From NCBI RefSeq assembly GCF_000523275.1, contig NZ_ATHQ01000001.1, positions 124,001-188,000 of the forward strand: DNA of 64,000 bases. Reading direction: 5' to 3'. Source of the stretch: Lebetimonas sp. JH292 (GTDB lineage Bacteria; Campylobacterota; Campylobacteria; Campylobacterales; Nautiliaceae). Position numbers and translations under genes: made by a program. Shown piece by piece: positions 45,838 through 56,351 of the stretch. How positions within the stretch are numbered: position 1 is the stretch's first letter; each line of letters opens with the position of its first letter. Under the pieces are notes generated by a model. The model searched no databases. It saw nothing but the letters and a program-made list of their open reading frames with translations, and was not told where the DNA came from.

Positions 45838-46373
45838 TAACAGGATTTCCTTGTATATTTTGAAGCGGCATTTTCAATATCTTTTACGGCTTCTTTAATC
45901 ACGGGAAAAAGCTTTTTAATACATTCTACTTCATCATTTTTAAAATCGCTAAGCACGTAGTTTACAACTTCTTCTTTTCTCTCAGGCCTGCCTATACCAA
46001 TTCTTACTCTGTAATAATCATTTCCTATAAATTTATCAATGGATTTTAATCCGTTATGACCGCCGTTGCCACCGCCTCTTTTAAATTTAAGCACACCCAG
46101 TTTCAAATCCAGATCATCATGAATAACAATTATATTTTTATTGTCCAATTTATAAAAGTTTTTAACCAAAACAACGCTTTCACCGCTTAAATTCATATAT
46201 ATTGAAGGTTTTAAAAAAAGAAAATCTTCTGATTTAAAAAGTTTACCCTTAAAATTACCGTTTTTGTAGGCGTTAAATTCGTTTATAAGATAATCAACCG
46301 CAAAAAAACCAACATTATGACGATTAAGCTCATATTTTTTACCAGGATTTCCAAGTCCTACAATAAGTTTCAT
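45837..46373 (-). CDS. pth: peptidyl-tRNA hydrolase
   Basis: Releases tRNA from peptidyl-tRNA dropped by ribosomes. The 178 residues carry VGLGNPGKKYELNRHNVGF with catalytic His19, KPSIYMNLSGESV and HDDLDLKLG, RGGGNGGHNGLKSI. The length is standard. It lies between rplY and the LptF/G gene as in relatives. Confidence 0.96.
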   Translation of the reverse strand: MKLIVGLGNPGKKYELNRHNVGFFAVDYLINEFNAYKNGNFKGKLFKSEDFLFLKPSIYMNLSGESVVLVKNFYKLDNKNIIVIHDDLDLKLGVLKFKRGGGNGGHNGLKSIDKFIGNDYYRVRIGIGRPERKEEVVNYVLSDFKNDEVECIKKLFPVIKEAVKDIENAASKYTRKSC

Positions 46374-46389
46374 TTTTTACTTTTCTTTT

Positions 46390-46415
46390 ATTTTTTATTC
46401 CCCTAAAGGGGAGAA
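46390..46415. terminator. CCCC-TAAA-GGGG inverted repeat between rplY and pth
   Basis: A 4-bp GC stem (CCCCTAAAGGGG, about 46400-46411) sits just after the rplY stop. On the minus strand AATAAAAAATAAAAG follows, not a T-run. It may slow or stabilise the transcript rather than end it. Confidence 0.3.
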
Positions 46416-46417
46416 GA

Positions 46418-46954
46418 TTATTTGGCTTTAATAACTCCAACTACCGGAATAGAAGGATTTAAGAAACATTCAACTCCGTCAGGCATTTTAATATCTCTTA
46501 TTAAAATATTGTCCCCAACATCAAGATTGCTTATATCAAGTTCGAAGAAATCCGGTAAATTTTCTGGTGCCGCTTTAACTTTGATTCTTCTTCTGTGATA
46601 AATTAAAACACCTTTGTTTTTTAAACCTACAGGTGTTCCTTTTACTCTGATAGGAACATGGTAATATGATTTTACACCTTCTTGCGCAACCAACAAATCA
46701 ACATGCAAAAGTTCGCCTGTTACAGGATGTTTCTGATATTCCTGAACAACAACTTTTAATTCTTTATCTCCCAATTTGACAGGAAAAATTAAATGTTCTT
46801 TATTTTTCATATATTTAATAAAATCACCCATTTTGAATGCAGCATTTATGTTTTCGATTCCTTTTCCATAAATGTTTGCAATCAGATAACCATCCCTCTT
46901 AAGTTTTTTGGTTTCTTTTTTTGAGGTACTCTCTCTGATAATTCCTTGTAACAT
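46418..46954 (-). CDS. rplY: 50S ribosomal protein L25 (CTC type)
   Basis: A 178-residue two-domain L25: N-terminal 5S-rRNA-binding part ([39 protein letters not shown]) and the C-terminal TL5/CTC beta domain ([20 protein letters not shown]). RBS AAGGAG. Followed by pth. Confidence 0.95.
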   Translation of the reverse strand: MLQGIIRESTSKKETKKLKRDGYLIANIYGKGIENINAAFKMGDFIKYMKNKEHLIFPVKLGDKELKVVVQEYQKHPVTGELLHVDLLVAQEGVKSYYHVPIRVKGTPVGLKNKGVLIYHRRRIKVKAAPENLPDFFELDISNLDVGDNILIRDIKMPDGVECFLNPSIPVVGVIKAK

Positions 46955-47001
46955 TTTAACTCCTTAAATTTTTTGAAAGGAAATTATAACAAAAAATTCA
47001 A

Positions 47002-48126
47002 TTAATTGCTATCTTTTAAACCTATTTTTGCGTCATTTACCACTTCTAAACCTTTTTCAAGTTTTGCTTTTCTGAGTTTAAGAAGAAAATCATCCCTGCT
47101 TGATGCATATTCTATTGCCGTTTTTTCATCAACTCTTCCTTCGATAACCAAATCAACAAGATGTTGGTCAAAACTCTGAGTACCGTAAATATTTTTACCT
47201 TCTTCAATAGTGTCCTTGATTTCTTCATCCCTTCCTTGAAAAATAAGTTCTTTTACCCTCGGTGTTTTTATCATTATTTCCATTGCAGCCGTTCTTTTTC
47301 CATCAACAGTAGGAACAAGCCTTTGAGATATGACCCCTTCAAGTACGCTTCCAAGCGTCATTCTGATTCTATGCTGTTCGCTTGGCGGAAAAACACCTAT
47401 AACCCTGTTTATTGTCTCTTTTGCATCCAACGTATGAAGTGTCGAAAAAACCAAATGGCCTGTTTCAGCTGCATGAAGGGCTATTTCCATAGTTTCCAAA
47501 TCCCTCATTTCCCCCACCAAAATAATATCAGGGTCTTCTCTTAAAGCGGCACGCAGGGCATTGGAAAAGCTTAATGTATCCTCACCTAGACTTCTTTGAT
47601 TAATTAAACATTTTTTATCTTTATGGACAAATTCAACAGGGTCTTCTATAGTAATAATATGTTTTGCTTTTTTATTGTTTATTTCGTCTATCATTGCGGC
47701 AAGTGTCGTAGATTTACCGCTTCCTGTAACACCTGTTACCAAAACAAGGCCTCTTTCAGATTCAGTAAATTTTTTTATAATTTGAGGCAGCTTTAATTCC
47801 TCTATAGTGGGTATATTAAGAGGAATTGTTCTAAAAACAAGACTCGGTCCGTCTATTTGAAAAAAGGCGTTACCCCTGAAACGGTAATTTTCATTCAACT
47901 TATAGTTAAAATCTATCTCTTTTTTTCTAACCATTTCCTCAAATCTGTTTCTTAAGATTTCTTTTAATAATTCAACAATGCTTTCCCTTGTTAGTTTTGG
48001 ACTCTCAACAGGAATAAGTTTTCCCTGAATTCTCATTCTTATCCCGTCTCCAGCTTTTATATGTAAATCACTTCCTCCTTTACTGACCAAAAAGCTAAGA
48101 TATCTTACTAACTCTTCTCTTGTCAT
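47002..48126 (-). CDS. pilT: PilT-family retraction ATPase
   Basis: A 374-residue hexameric ATPase: Walker A GVTGSGKST (132-140), Asp box IITIEDPVEFVH, GEMRDLETMEIALHAAETGH, HTLDAKETINR and the C-terminal motif TMLGSVLEGVISQ-like MTLGSVLEGVISQRL. PilT powers type IV pilus retraction. No pilin or pilus assembly gene is in the window; its partner may be a competence or pilus system elsewhere (comEC is at 21801). Confidence 0.93.
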   Translation of the reverse strand: MTREELVRYLSFLVSKGGSDLHIKAGDGIRMRIQGKLIPVESPKLTRESIVELLKEILRNRFEEMVRKKEIDFNYKLNENYRFRGNAFFQIDGPSLVFRTIPLNIPTIEELKLPQIIKKFTESERGLVLVTGVTGSGKSTTLAAMIDEINNKKAKHIITIEDPVEFVHKDKKCLINQRSLGEDTLSFSNALRAALREDPDIILVGEMRDLETMEIALHAAETGHLVFSTLHTLDAKETINRVIGVFPPSEQHRIRMTLGSVLEGVISQRLVPTVDGKRTAAMEIMIKTPRVKELIFQGRDEEIKDTIEEGKNIYGTQSFDQHLVDLVIEGRVDEKTAIEYASSRDDFLLKLRKAKLEKGLEVVNDAKIGLKDSN

Positions 48127-48127
48127 A

Positions 48128-49072
48128 TTATTCCTTTATAGAATCAAGCATATTATTAAATGCATTTCCAAAAGCTTCAACACCCTCGTCAAACAATTCC
48201 TGATAAATTTTTTGCATATTAATTCCAGCAGGTGTCAAAAACCCAAAAAACGCATCTATATGTTTTGTCTGAAAATGAAATGATTCTTCAAGTTCTTTAT
48301 CCTTAATGGCTTCTATTACATCAAGAGGCAATGTTAATACTGAATTTGGCAAAAATAAATTTTGCACATAATAATCCTTAGGCAAATAGTTTTGTTTTAC
48401 ACCTGTTGATGCAAAAAGTGTTTTAATGTTTTCACTTTTTTCATTTTCTATCATATTATATATTTTTATAGCGTTAAAAAAACCGATTCTGTCCTGCGCC
48501 AAATTTAAAGAAGCAAGAACAGGATTTAATTTTCTGTCAAATCTGCTTACAAAAACGGATATTACCCCTTTCACATTCCCTTTATCAATAGCTTCAAAAG
48601 CTCTCATCGCCTGATTCGGGGAAAAAACAAGAGTAGCGTTTATATTTATACTTTTTTTTGCAAGTTCTTCCATCGCTTTATATCCGGTTTCATTTGCTGG
48701 AATTTTTATCATTACATTTTCCCTCTCAATTTTATCATACAGTCTTAAAGCCTCATCTATTGTGCCTTTTGTATTGTTAATAAGTCTCGGGTCAACTTCA
48801 ATACTTGCAAAACCGTCGTTATCATTTTCAAAATTTTCTTTTAATATATCGCAGGCTTTTTGTATATCTTTAACAGCGTTTTCTTCATAAATTTCTTTTG
48901 AAGAGTTATCTTTTAAATTTTCTATATCATTTTTGTAGATATTTTTTTTCATGGCATTTGCAAAAATCGAAGGATTGCTTGTAAGACCGTTTACCAAGCC
49001 GCTCTCAACCATTTCTTTAAATTCACTCTCCAAAAATTCCCTGTCTAAATAATCCACCCATATACTCGTCAT
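48128..49072 (-). CDS. tal: transaldolase
   Basis: Pentose phosphate enzyme of 314 residues. GLTSNPSIFANAM opens the barrel; the catalytic lysine is in ENVMIKIPANETGYKAMEEL, and NINATLVFSPNQAM and FVSRFDRKL follow. It matches the longer TalB-like class. Lies between serB and pilT. Confidence 0.93.
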   Translation of the reverse strand: MTSIWVDYLDREFLESEFKEMVESGLVNGLTSNPSIFANAMKKNIYKNDIENLKDNSSKEIYEENAVKDIQKACDILKENFENDNDGFASIEVDPRLINNTKGTIDEALRLYDKIERENVMIKIPANETGYKAMEELAKKSININATLVFSPNQAMRAFEAIDKGNVKGVISVFVSRFDRKLNPVLASLNLAQDRIGFFNAIKIYNMIENEKSENIKTLFASTGVKQNYLPKDYYVQNLFLPNSVLTLPLDVIEAIKDKELEESFHFQTKHIDAFFGFLTPAGINMQKIYQELFDEGVEAFGNAFNNMLDSIKE

Positions 49073-49081
49073 ATTCTCTCC

Positions 49082-49702
49082 TTAAATAAATTCCAAAATT
49101 TTTGTTAAATCTTTTTCTTCTATTATAATATTTGCTTCTTTTTTCAAAATTTCTTTTGCACAAAAAGCAATTTTTGTTTTTGCGTATTTAAACATACTCA
49201 AATCATTAGCACCGTCCCCTACAACCATTGTTTCATCAGAAGAAACCCCTAAAATGTTTTGTATCCTCTTTAACATATCACCTTTTGAATGGGAAAACAT
49301 CATTTCTCCCCCCACAAGACCGGTTAATATACCGTTTTTAGAATGAAGAGTATTGCTAAAATCGGCATCAAATCCCAAAACTTTTTTTGCATAACCTGTA
49401 GCATTTCTAAAACCTCCACTGAAAACAACTATTATAATATCGTCTTTTTTTAAAGCTTTTATAGTTTCTTCAGCCCCCGGCATAAAAGGAAGATTATGAC
49501 ATATTTCATTAACTTTTAACTCTTCCAGACCTTCGAGAAGTTTTACCCTCATTACAAGACTCTCAAAAAAATCAAGCTCACCTTTCATAGCCATTTCGGT
49601 AATTGCTGCCACTTTATCTTTAAGCCCAAGCGGTTCAGCTAAAAAATCTATTGTTTCCCCGTCCATCAATGTTGAATCAAAATCAAAAACAGCTAATTTC
49701 AT
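49082..49702 (-). CDS. serB: phosphoserine phosphatase
   Basis: Last step of serine synthesis. The 206-residue HAD enzyme shows FDFDSTLMDGE with Asp7/Asp9, VFSGGFRNATGYAKKV (motif II), KGDMLKRI (Lys) and VVGDGANDLSMF (motif IV). A minimal form without the N-terminal ACT domain of E. coli SerB. Divergent from tatA. Confidence 0.93.
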   Translation of the reverse strand: MKLAVFDFDSTLMDGETIDFLAEPLGLKDKVAAITEMAMKGELDFFESLVMRVKLLEGLEELKVNEICHNLPFMPGAEETIKALKKDDIIIVVFSGGFRNATGYAKKVLGFDADFSNTLHSKNGILTGLVGGEMMFSHSKGDMLKRIQNILGVSSDETMVVGDGANDLSMFKYAKTKIAFCAKEILKKEANIIIEEKDLTKILEFI

Positions 49703-49777
49703 AATTTCCCTTTATTTTTACAAAATTTTATCAAACTTTTGTAAATTTATGCTAAAATTTTGCAAAAAGGATTTATT

Positions 49778-50017
49778 ATGGGAATTGGTACTTGGCAAAT
49801 AATTGTAATTTTAATAATTGTTTTATTGCTTTTCGGAGGTAAAAAAATTCCGGAACTGGCAAGCGGTCTTGGCAAAGGTATTAAAAATTTTAAAGACGCA
49901 GTAAAAGAAGGTGAAGGTAAAGAAGAAAATCAGAATGTAGAAAAAATAGAAGAAAAAGATACTGATGTTAAAGACGCTACGGTTGAAACAACAGAAAAAA
50001 AAGATGTAAATGCTTGA
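49778..50017 (+). CDS. tatA: twin-arginine translocase subunit TatA
   Basis: A 79-residue protein with one N-terminal helix ([20 protein letters not shown]), the [17 protein letters not shown] amphipathic region and an acidic tail. The start at 49778 follows AAAAAGGAT; an upstream ATG at 49760 would overlap that site. Overlaps tatC by 8 bases. Forms the Sec-independent export pore for folded proteins. Confidence 0.93.
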   Translation: MGIGTWQIIVILIIVLLLFGGKKIPELASGLGKGIKNFKDAVKEGEGKEENQNVEKIEEKDTDVKDATVETTEKKDVNA

Positions 50018-50735
50018 AGAATTAACACCTCACATAGCTGAGCTTAGAAGCCGGCTTATTAAAATAGTTGTTGTATTTTTCATACTTTTTATTTTATCTT
50101 TTCTTTTTTGGAAAGATATTTTTGTTATTTTGGCAAAACCTGCAACAGATGTTTTACATACTTCCAGCAATTCAGAAATGATATTCACCAACCTGGTGGA
50201 GCCTTTTATGACAGCTGTAAGAGTATCACTCTATACGGCTTTTTTTGCATCTTTACCTGTCATTCTTTACCAATTATGGAAATTTATAGCCCCGGGACTT
50301 TATGACAATGAAAAAAAACTGGTTTTACCATTTGTTGTATTCGGTACGATAATGTTTTATTTGGGGGCTGCATTTGCATATTTTGTAGTTTTTCCTATCG
50401 GATTTAAGGTATTAATCAATTTTGGCGGTAAAAATTTTGTTGCAATGCTAAAAATAAGCGAATATGTAAGTGTTGCGCTTAAAATAATGATTGGTTTTGG
50501 AATAGCATTTGAACTTCCCGTACTTTCGTATTTCCTGGCAAAATTAGAACTTATTACAGATAAAACACTAAAGGATTTCTTCAGATATGCTGTTGTTATA
50601 ATATTTATAGTAGCGGCTGTTTTAACTCCTCCCGACTTGTTTTCCCAACTTGCAATGGCCACACCTCTTTTAATTCTTTACGGATTATCTATCTGGATAG
50701 CGAAAGCTGTAAACCCTTATAAAGAAGAAAATTAA
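50010..50735 (+). CDS. tatC: twin-arginine translocase subunit TatC
   Basis: The 241-residue receptor subunit of the Tat system with six helices, opening [19 protein letters not shown], with [19 protein letters not shown]-like [20 protein letters not shown] and the [13 protein letters not shown] segment. Starts within tatA. No tatB gene is adjacent, usual for minimal TatAC systems. Confidence 0.95.
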   Translation: MLEELTPHIAELRSRLIKIVVVFFILFILSFLFWKDIFVILAKPATDVLHTSSNSEMIFTNLVEPFMTAVRVSLYTAFFASLPVILYQLWKFIAPGLYDNEKKLVLPFVVFGTIMFYLGAAFAYFVVFPIGFKVLINFGGKNFVAMLKISEYVSVALKIMIGFGIAFELPVLSYFLAKLELITDKTLKDFFRYAVVIIFIVAAVLTPPDLFSQLAMATPLLILYGLSIWIAKAVNPYKEEN

Positions 50736-50847
50736 TTTTTTTTCTTTTTCTGCAATATTATTAAAAAAATACAAACAGTTATAAAACATATAAATATTTA
50801 GATTAATAAAAATGATAAGTATAAATCTATATCTAAGTTTAGTTATA

Positions 50848-50876
50848 TTGACTAAGTTTTTTTGATTTGTTATAAT
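50848..50876 (+). promoter_or_regulatory. near-consensus sigma-70 promoter
   Basis: TTGACT (50848-50853), a 17-base spacer and TATAAT (50871-50876), followed by AGGAGG at 50893-50898 and the ATG at 50906. By far the closest match to consensus in the window, so the next gene is expected to be strongly expressed. Confidence 0.75.
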
Positions 50877-50905
50877 TACAAAAAATAAAAACAGGAGGCG
50901 CAAAG

Positions 50906-52756
50906 ATGATTATAAAAAAAGATGCAGCTAAAATTATCTTAGAGTTATTAAAATCAGATACAAAAACAATAAAAACTGAAGCACTTAATAATGAAGCATT
51001 AAAAGAGTTAATCTTAAGCGGAATTATAAGATTTCCAATGCCAGCGGTTGCAGAATTTACATATGGAGGTTCAATAGTAGCTGAAGTATTAAATAAAATA
51101 AAGAATATTCAAGCAACTGATGAATGGAAAGATGATTTTAAATGGGTTAGCAGTGAAGTAATTGCAATGATAGATGCAAGTATTAAAAATAAAAACAAAA
51201 CTACAAAAATAACTAATGAAGAACTAGAAAAAAGAGGGTTTGCCAAAAACGGAGAATTAACCCAGGAGGCAATAGATTTATATGAAGCATACAAAGTAAT
51301 TAACCCAGAACTTGCAATAGATGCAAAACTTGCTGAATATATCAGAAAAACACCTATAGGACCAACAGACGTTCATTTTTTACCTATTGAAGAGAACAAC
51401 AAAGATTTACTTGAAGCTATGAGACTTATAGCATATTCAATTCCAGTTGGAGAATATTTTACATTTACAGAACTTGGCCAGGCTATAAAAGAGACCTTAA
51501 CTTACGGTGGTTGGGCAAATGAAGGAAGTGTACTTGATTTATCAATTTTAGAAGATATTGCAAAAGTGGCTGACGGCGAAGAAATTGACATTGATTCACT
51601 TACAGACCTTGAATCCCTTGGATATGTTACAAATATAGACGAATTAACAAAAGCTGGAGAAAAAGCACTTGAAGTTTATAGAATTTATAGAGATAAAACT
51701 CAAAAACCGCTAAAAACATTTGCTATTGAAAAAGAAGAAATCCAAACTCTAAAAACAATTCAAAAAATCTGGGAGGAAAAAGCCCCTGAAAATCCTGAAG
51801 AAACACCTACATTTGATGAAATAAAAGCACAATTATTAGAAAGAAAAATTAAAGAATATAAAAAATTCATTGAAAAATATGGCAGAAGACTTGATGAAAT
51901 GCCAAAGAAAAAACGAGAAATTGTCAAAAAATTTACAGATTTAGAAAATGAGAAAAAATGGTTTGAAGAAAATTTTGATTTAAGAGAATATTTATATTCA
52001 TTGGAAGCTTTCGGATTAATAGAAGAAGGTGTTGATGAAAAAGGAAAAGCAGTATATTTTGTTACAGAAGATGGCAAAAAAGTACTGCAAGACCAAAAAG
52101 ATGAAAGAGCGATTCACAGTTGGTCGGTTAAAACTTTAGCAATTTCAAATAAAATGTTTAGTGCACCAAACAGAGAATGGGTTGAAGAGGCTAGACGTGA
52201 AAGAATTTTAGGCACATATGAACCTACAAAATCTGGTTTGATGTATGAAGAAATTGCAACTCATAAAAAGTTACCATTTATAACAAAATATGAAATGGAT
52301 ATTTTCAAAATAATTCCAAATAACGGAATTGCATGTGAAGATATTTTAAAAGGAAAAAGTGAAGAAGAAAAAACAAGAATTTTTGAAGCAATAGATAAAT
52401 TAGAAGCAAAAGGATTTGTTGAAGTATTGCCTGATAGACATATTATAGAAACTGAATATGGAAAAATGATGGATGAAGCTATAAGCTCAGTTCCTGAAGG
52501 ATTTGGAGCGCCTATTAATCCGACAATTTACAGAGTTGTAAAAGCTATAGCTGAAACTGGCAGTATGTATGTTAAAGAGAAAAAAATAAGAATACTTCCT
52601 GAAAATATAAAAGAAGCTGTTAAAAAATCAAATCTTGGTAAAGAAAGCTTTGAAAAAGCATATATTGCTGCAAGAGAAGCTAAATATTTAGGAAGAAACA
52701 GCGTAAACGAAGCAGGCTTACTTATGCTAAAAGCCGTTGAGATTTTCAACGGTTAA
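50906..52756 (+). CDS. large hypothetical protein, DUF505-like
   Basis: A 616-residue, acidic, soluble protein with no signal peptide or membrane segment. It appears to consist of repeated winged-helix-like units of about 100-150 residues, recognisable from recurring phrases such as [40 protein letters not shown] and [20 protein letters not shown]. This resembles DUF505 proteins of thermophiles, an assignment from memory. Strong promoter and RBS suggest an abundant protein. It converges with mutS, overlapping it by 4 bases. Function unknown. Confidence 0.6.
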   Translation: MIIKKDAAKIILELLKSDTKTIKTEALNNEALKELILSGIIRFPMPAVAEFTYGGSIVAEVLNKIKNIQATDEWKDDFKWVSSEVIAMIDASIKNKNKTTKITNEELEKRGFAKNGELTQEAIDLYEAYKVINPELAIDAKLAEYIRKTPIGPTDVHFLPIEENNKDLLEAMRLIAYSIPVGEYFTFTELGQAIKETLTYGGWANEGSVLDLSILEDIAKVADGEEIDIDSLTDLESLGYVTNIDELTKAGEKALEVYRIYRDKTQKPLKTFAIEKEEIQTLKTIQKIWEEKAPENPEETPTFDEIKAQLLERKIKEYKKFIEKYGRRLDEMPKKKREIVKKFTDLENEKKWFEENFDLREYLYSLEAFGLIEEGVDEKGKAVYFVTEDGKKVLQDQKDERAIHSWSVKTLAISNKMFSAPNREWVEEARRERILGTYEPTKSGLMYEEIATHKKLPFITKYEMDIFKIIPNNGIACEDILKGKSEEEKTRIFEAIDKLEAKGFVEVLPDRHIIETEYGKMMDEAISSVPEGFGAPINPTIYRVVKAIAETGSMYVKEKKIRILPENIKEAVKKSNLGKESFEKAYIAAREAKYLGRNSVNEAGLLMLKAVEIFNG

Positions 52757-55506
52757 TTTTTTTCTTCCCAATGAAGTTCTATTCCTTTTGAAGTGGTTAC
52801 AAATCCGGTTATTCTTATTTTTCCAACATGCACCATTTTATGATGCTTTTTACAAAGAGGAATTAAATTAAATTTATGATTTACGGGAACATGGTCAATA
52901 AATCCTTTTTCTGCCTGTTCTTTTGGGAAAATATGATGTACATCATCAACCGGTGCCCCGCATATTGCGCATGTTGTAACAATTACTTTTTTATTATATC
53001 TGCTTTTTCTTTTTTTTATTAAAAGTTCAAGTTCGCTGTATTCTTCATTTAATTTTTTTCTTATATTTTCTGCAGTTTTTAAAAATTCACTGTCCAAATA
53101 AATTGATTTTGCAAATTCAAGCCCGTATATGCTGCTACCGCTCCCCTCTTTTAGTTTTCTGTCGTATATTAATTTTTCACCGTCAAAATAAACTTCCAAA
53201 TGCCTGGCGACGACATTGGGCAAATTTTTTATTTCTTCTAAATCCATCAACTGATGCAGATGTGTTGCAAATAAAAAATTTATATTCTTTTTTGCAAGCT
53301 TAATTACAGCACTTGCGACAATGGACATAGCAGATAAAGTTTCTGTTCCATGTGCTATCTCATCACCTAAAACAATGGAATTAGAATCGGCTCTGTTGAA
53401 AATATTTTTAAGTTCAAGCATTTCTACCGCAAAAGTAGAAAGTCCTTTTGAGAGATTATCTTTTGCTTCAATTCTTGTAAAAATTCCGTTTATCGGTTTA
53501 AATTCCATTTTGGCAGGGACAAAAAAACCGCTTTGAGCCAAAAAAATGGCTATTCCTACACTTTTCATAAGAGAGCTTTTTCCAGAGCTGTTAATTCCAT
53601 ACAAAAGCATTCCGTCATATTCATTGAAATCTATATCGTTTGGAATATAAATTCCGTTTTCCTGATTCACTTCTATTAACGGATGCCTTAAATCCCTAAA
53701 AATTGGTCTAATATTTGAAATTTTAGGCATAAAATAATTAAATTGTTTTGCAACCTTGGCACTGCTGACCGCTACGTCTATTTGTGCGATTTCATCCGAA
53801 AGAGATTGTAAAACATCAAATTCCCTTGATATTTCATCCAATTTTTTTAAATATAATTTTGTAGTTTTTTTTATTATTTTATTATCAAGAGTTATAATTT
53901 TATCGCTTATTTCTTCTATAATCTCTCCTGAAATTTTCACACTGTTAGTTAAATTTTTAATCCTAAAATCTTTAAAAAAAACATTTTTACCGTTTATTTG
54001 TGTAAACGTATTTAAAAATTTATCTTTTATTAAATTAAATCTTGTTTTTGTCAGGCTCAAATAATAACCTTCTTTCTCCAATTGAGAAAGTTCTACTTTT
54101 ACATCACCCAATTTTTCTATTTCTTCTTTGATTTTTACAAGTTCATTAATATAATGTTTTTTTTCTTTATTCAATTCATCAAGCTCTTTATTTATACCCT
54201 CGTTAAAAAAATTTTCTTTTATATCTTCAATTTTTACATTTATTTTGTTTAAATCAAAATGCCTTTCAATATAATTTAAAAAATTATCGATTTTTAAAGA
54301 TTTCTTTTTAAGCAGAAGATAAATTTCGCTGCATGATTTGAGGGAACTCACTAAAAAACTTAGCTCAAACGGATGAAGTCGTTTTAATTTTATTTTTCTG
54401 TCTATTTTTTCCAGATCATATATGTCTTTAAGTAATTCTTCAAATTTCTTAAACCTGTTAAGCATAAAATTTACGGCTTTATACCTTTTTTTTAATTCTT
54501 CTTCATCTTTTATGGGATTAAAAAGCCTTTCTTTAATTAGCCTTTTTCCCATTGGGGTTTTAGTTTTATCTATTAATTTTAAGACTTTACCTATTTCAAG
54601 CTGTTTGATGGGATTGTTTCCTAAATATACAAATTTTTCATCTTCTATAAGTTCAGGAAATTTAATGTGTTTAATCAAATCTTTATTGTGGGAAATGACA
54701 AATTCAAGCAAAATACCCAAAGATTCTGTAATTAACGGATATTTTTCCAAATTCATAATTTCAATGGGAGTTAAAAGCGAATGTATTTTATAAACTCTTT
54801 TAAAAATTTCATTTTGATAATTTATGTTCATTCTTGTTCTGTTTATAATTATATTTTTACCGTCAAGTTCCAAATAATTCACAATTTCATCACAATCAAC
54901 ATTTTTTAAAGTTAAAATGATTTCGTTTGATTTATATGTCTGAAGAAGTCTAAACAGTTCATCCAGGGCAAAACTAACGTCATCTTTTGTAGAATAGTTT
55001 TCGTATATGTAACTTTTTCCTGTATTTATATCAATATTTGCATATCCTACATGAAAAGCATTGTATTTTTCGACAATTATGGAAGTTACATAATTTTCAT
55101 ACGTTTTTGAATATTCTAAATTTACCCCTGGTGAAATTATTTCAGGAAGATATCTTTTTACATTAGGAGGTGTACCTTTTTGTTTTATAAGAATCAGGGT
55201 GTATTTATTTTCTTCTATTAATTTTTCTAAATATCTGTCAAGTGCATGATTTGGAAAACCAGCCATTAAAGGATTTTTCACATCAATATTGGGTACTGAC
55301 TTATTTTTTTTGGTAAGTTGAATATTTAAAATATTTGCTATTTCTCTTGCTTTTCCGATTCCATCTGTTTCATATGTTTCAAAAAAAGTTCCGACTTCCA
55401 TTAAAACAACGGCATTTGGATACAAATTATCATAATATTTTTGAAGTTCAAAATATATTTCAGTTAAAAGTTTTCCTTTTTTATTAAGGGATTTATTAAT
55501 ATCCAT
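52753..55506 (-). CDS. MutS7-type mismatch repair protein with C-terminal HNH nuclease
   Basis: A 917-residue MutS homologue: mismatch-recognition domain I near 35-120 ([16 protein letters not shown]), core and clamp domains, ATPase with Walker [29 protein letters not shown], Walker [12 protein letters not shown] and ATHLHQL. Residues 846-895 add an HNH nuclease domain: two CxxC-type cysteines (CAIC; the other pair at C885), [10 protein letters not shown] and [16 protein letters not shown]. This architecture defines MutS7, known from Campylobacterota, giant viruses and octocoral mitochondria. A minus-strand TATAAT lies at about 55526-55531. Intact. Confidence 0.88.
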   Translation of the reverse strand: MDINKSLNKKGKLLTEIYFELQKYYDNLYPNAVVLMEVGTFFETYETDGIGKAREIANILNIQLTKKNKSVPNIDVKNPLMAGFPNHALDRYLEKLIEENKYTLILIKQKGTPPNVKRYLPEIISPGVNLEYSKTYENYVTSIIVEKYNAFHVGYANIDINTGKSYIYENYSTKDDVSFALDELFRLLQTYKSNEIILTLKNVDCDEIVNYLELDGKNIIINRTRMNINYQNEIFKRVYKIHSLLTPIEIMNLEKYPLITESLGILLEFVISHNKDLIKHIKFPELIEDEKFVYLGNNPIKQLEIGKVLKLIDKTKTPMGKRLIKERLFNPIKDEEELKKRYKAVNFMLNRFKKFEELLKDIYDLEKIDRKIKLKRLHPFELSFLVSSLKSCSEIYLLLKKKSLKIDNFLNYIERHFDLNKINVKIEDIKENFFNEGINKELDELNKEKKHYINELVKIKEEIEKLGDVKVELSQLEKEGYYLSLTKTRFNLIKDKFLNTFTQINGKNVFFKDFRIKNLTNSVKISGEIIEEISDKIITLDNKIIKKTTKLYLKKLDEISREFDVLQSLSDEIAQIDVAVSSAKVAKQFNYFMPKISNIRPIFRDLRHPLIEVNQENGIYIPNDIDFNEYDGMLLYGINSSGKSSLMKSVGIAIFLAQSGFFVPAKMEFKPINGIFTRIEAKDNLSKGLSTFAVEMLELKNIFNRADSNSIVLGDEIAHGTETLSAMSIVASAVIKLAKKNINFLFATHLHQLMDLEEIKNLPNVVARHLEVYFDGEKLIYDRKLKEGSGSSIYGLEFAKSIYLDSEFLKTAENIRKKLNEEYSELELLIKKRKSRYNKKVIVTTCAICGAPVDDVHHIFPKEQAEKGFIDHVPVNHKFNLIPLCKKHHKMVHVGKIRITGFVTTSKGIELHWEEKN

Positions 55507-55547
55507 TATTACCTTTTTTATGTATAATTATATCAAAAAGGAAACAA

Positions 55548-55779
55548 TTGAAAAAATTAATTTCTATTATTATTTTTGCAAATTTTGCCTTGGCAATAAA
55601 CTGGAACACAATAGTAGGGGTTTTTAAAAAAACTGTTAAAACTATCTCTTATACACCCGAGAGTTTATGAATTTGACACTCAGGGATTTCCAAAAATGCA
55701 TTGTATTGTTATTTTCGCTATGCAGTGTGTTGAAACAAAACCTGAATATATAAAATTAAACAAAAAATTAGCAAAATGA
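55548..55779 (+). pseudogene. small exported protein with a frameshift
   Basis: A TTG start after AAAGGAAAC gives a signal peptide (KKLISIIIFANFALAINW), then TIVGVFKKTVKTI and a stop at about 55670. In the +1 frame HPRVYEFDTQGFPKMHCIVI continues through FAMQCVETKPEYIKLNKKLA to a stop overlapping the marC start (ATGA). One missing or extra base therefore splits a 75-residue periplasmic protein with two cysteines. Unknown function. Confidence 0.55.
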
Positions 55780-56351
55780 TTGTAAAAATAACCCTTACAC
55801 TTTTTTTAATAATGGATCCATTTGGCAATTTACCGGTTTTAATATCTTTATTAAAAAATTATGATAAAAAAACAAAAATTAAAATTCTTATAAGAGAATT
55901 ATTAATATCACTCTTTTTAATTTTTATTTTCATATTATTTGGAAAGCAAATTTTAGAGCTTTTTGGACTCAGTGAAGCGTCTGTTTCAATTGCAGGCGGA
56001 ATAATTTTATTCTTAATAGCATTAAAAATGATTTTTCCATCAAATGAAACAGAAAATACGGATAAAACCGATTTATTAATAGTACCGATTGCCATTCCAA
56101 TGATTGCCGGGCCGTCACTGCTTGCCGTTCTTTTATTGTTATCAAACAGTTACAATTTTCATATTTTATTTACTGCTTCTATCATCTCATGGGCTTTAAC
56201 ATCATTTATAATTATATTTTTTACCTATTTGGCTGAATTTATTCCATATAAATTTTTCAATGCTGCAGAAAAACTTATGGGAATGTTGTTAATCGCCCTT
56301 TCAGTTCAAATGTTACTTGATGGAATAGCTAATTATCTACATTTAAAATAA
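55776..56351 (+). CDS. MarC-family integral membrane protein
   Basis: A 191-residue protein with six hydrophobic segments: ITLTLFLIMDPFGNLPVLIS (the family's DPFGN-P motif), VSIAGGIILFLIALKMIFPS and PIAIPMIAGPSLLAVLLLLS. MarC/UPF0056 proteins have no established transport substrate. Start overlaps the preceding remnant by 4 bases; the end overlaps prmC on the other strand. Confidence 0.88.
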   Translation: MIVKITLTLFLIMDPFGNLPVLISLLKNYDKKTKIKILIRELLISLFLIFIFILFGKQILELFGLSEASVSIAGGIILFLIALKMIFPSNETENTDKTDLLIVPIAIPMIAGPSLLAVLLLLSNSYNFHILFTASIISWALTSFIIIFFTYLAEFIPYKFFNAAEKLMGMLLIALSVQMLLDGIANYLHLK

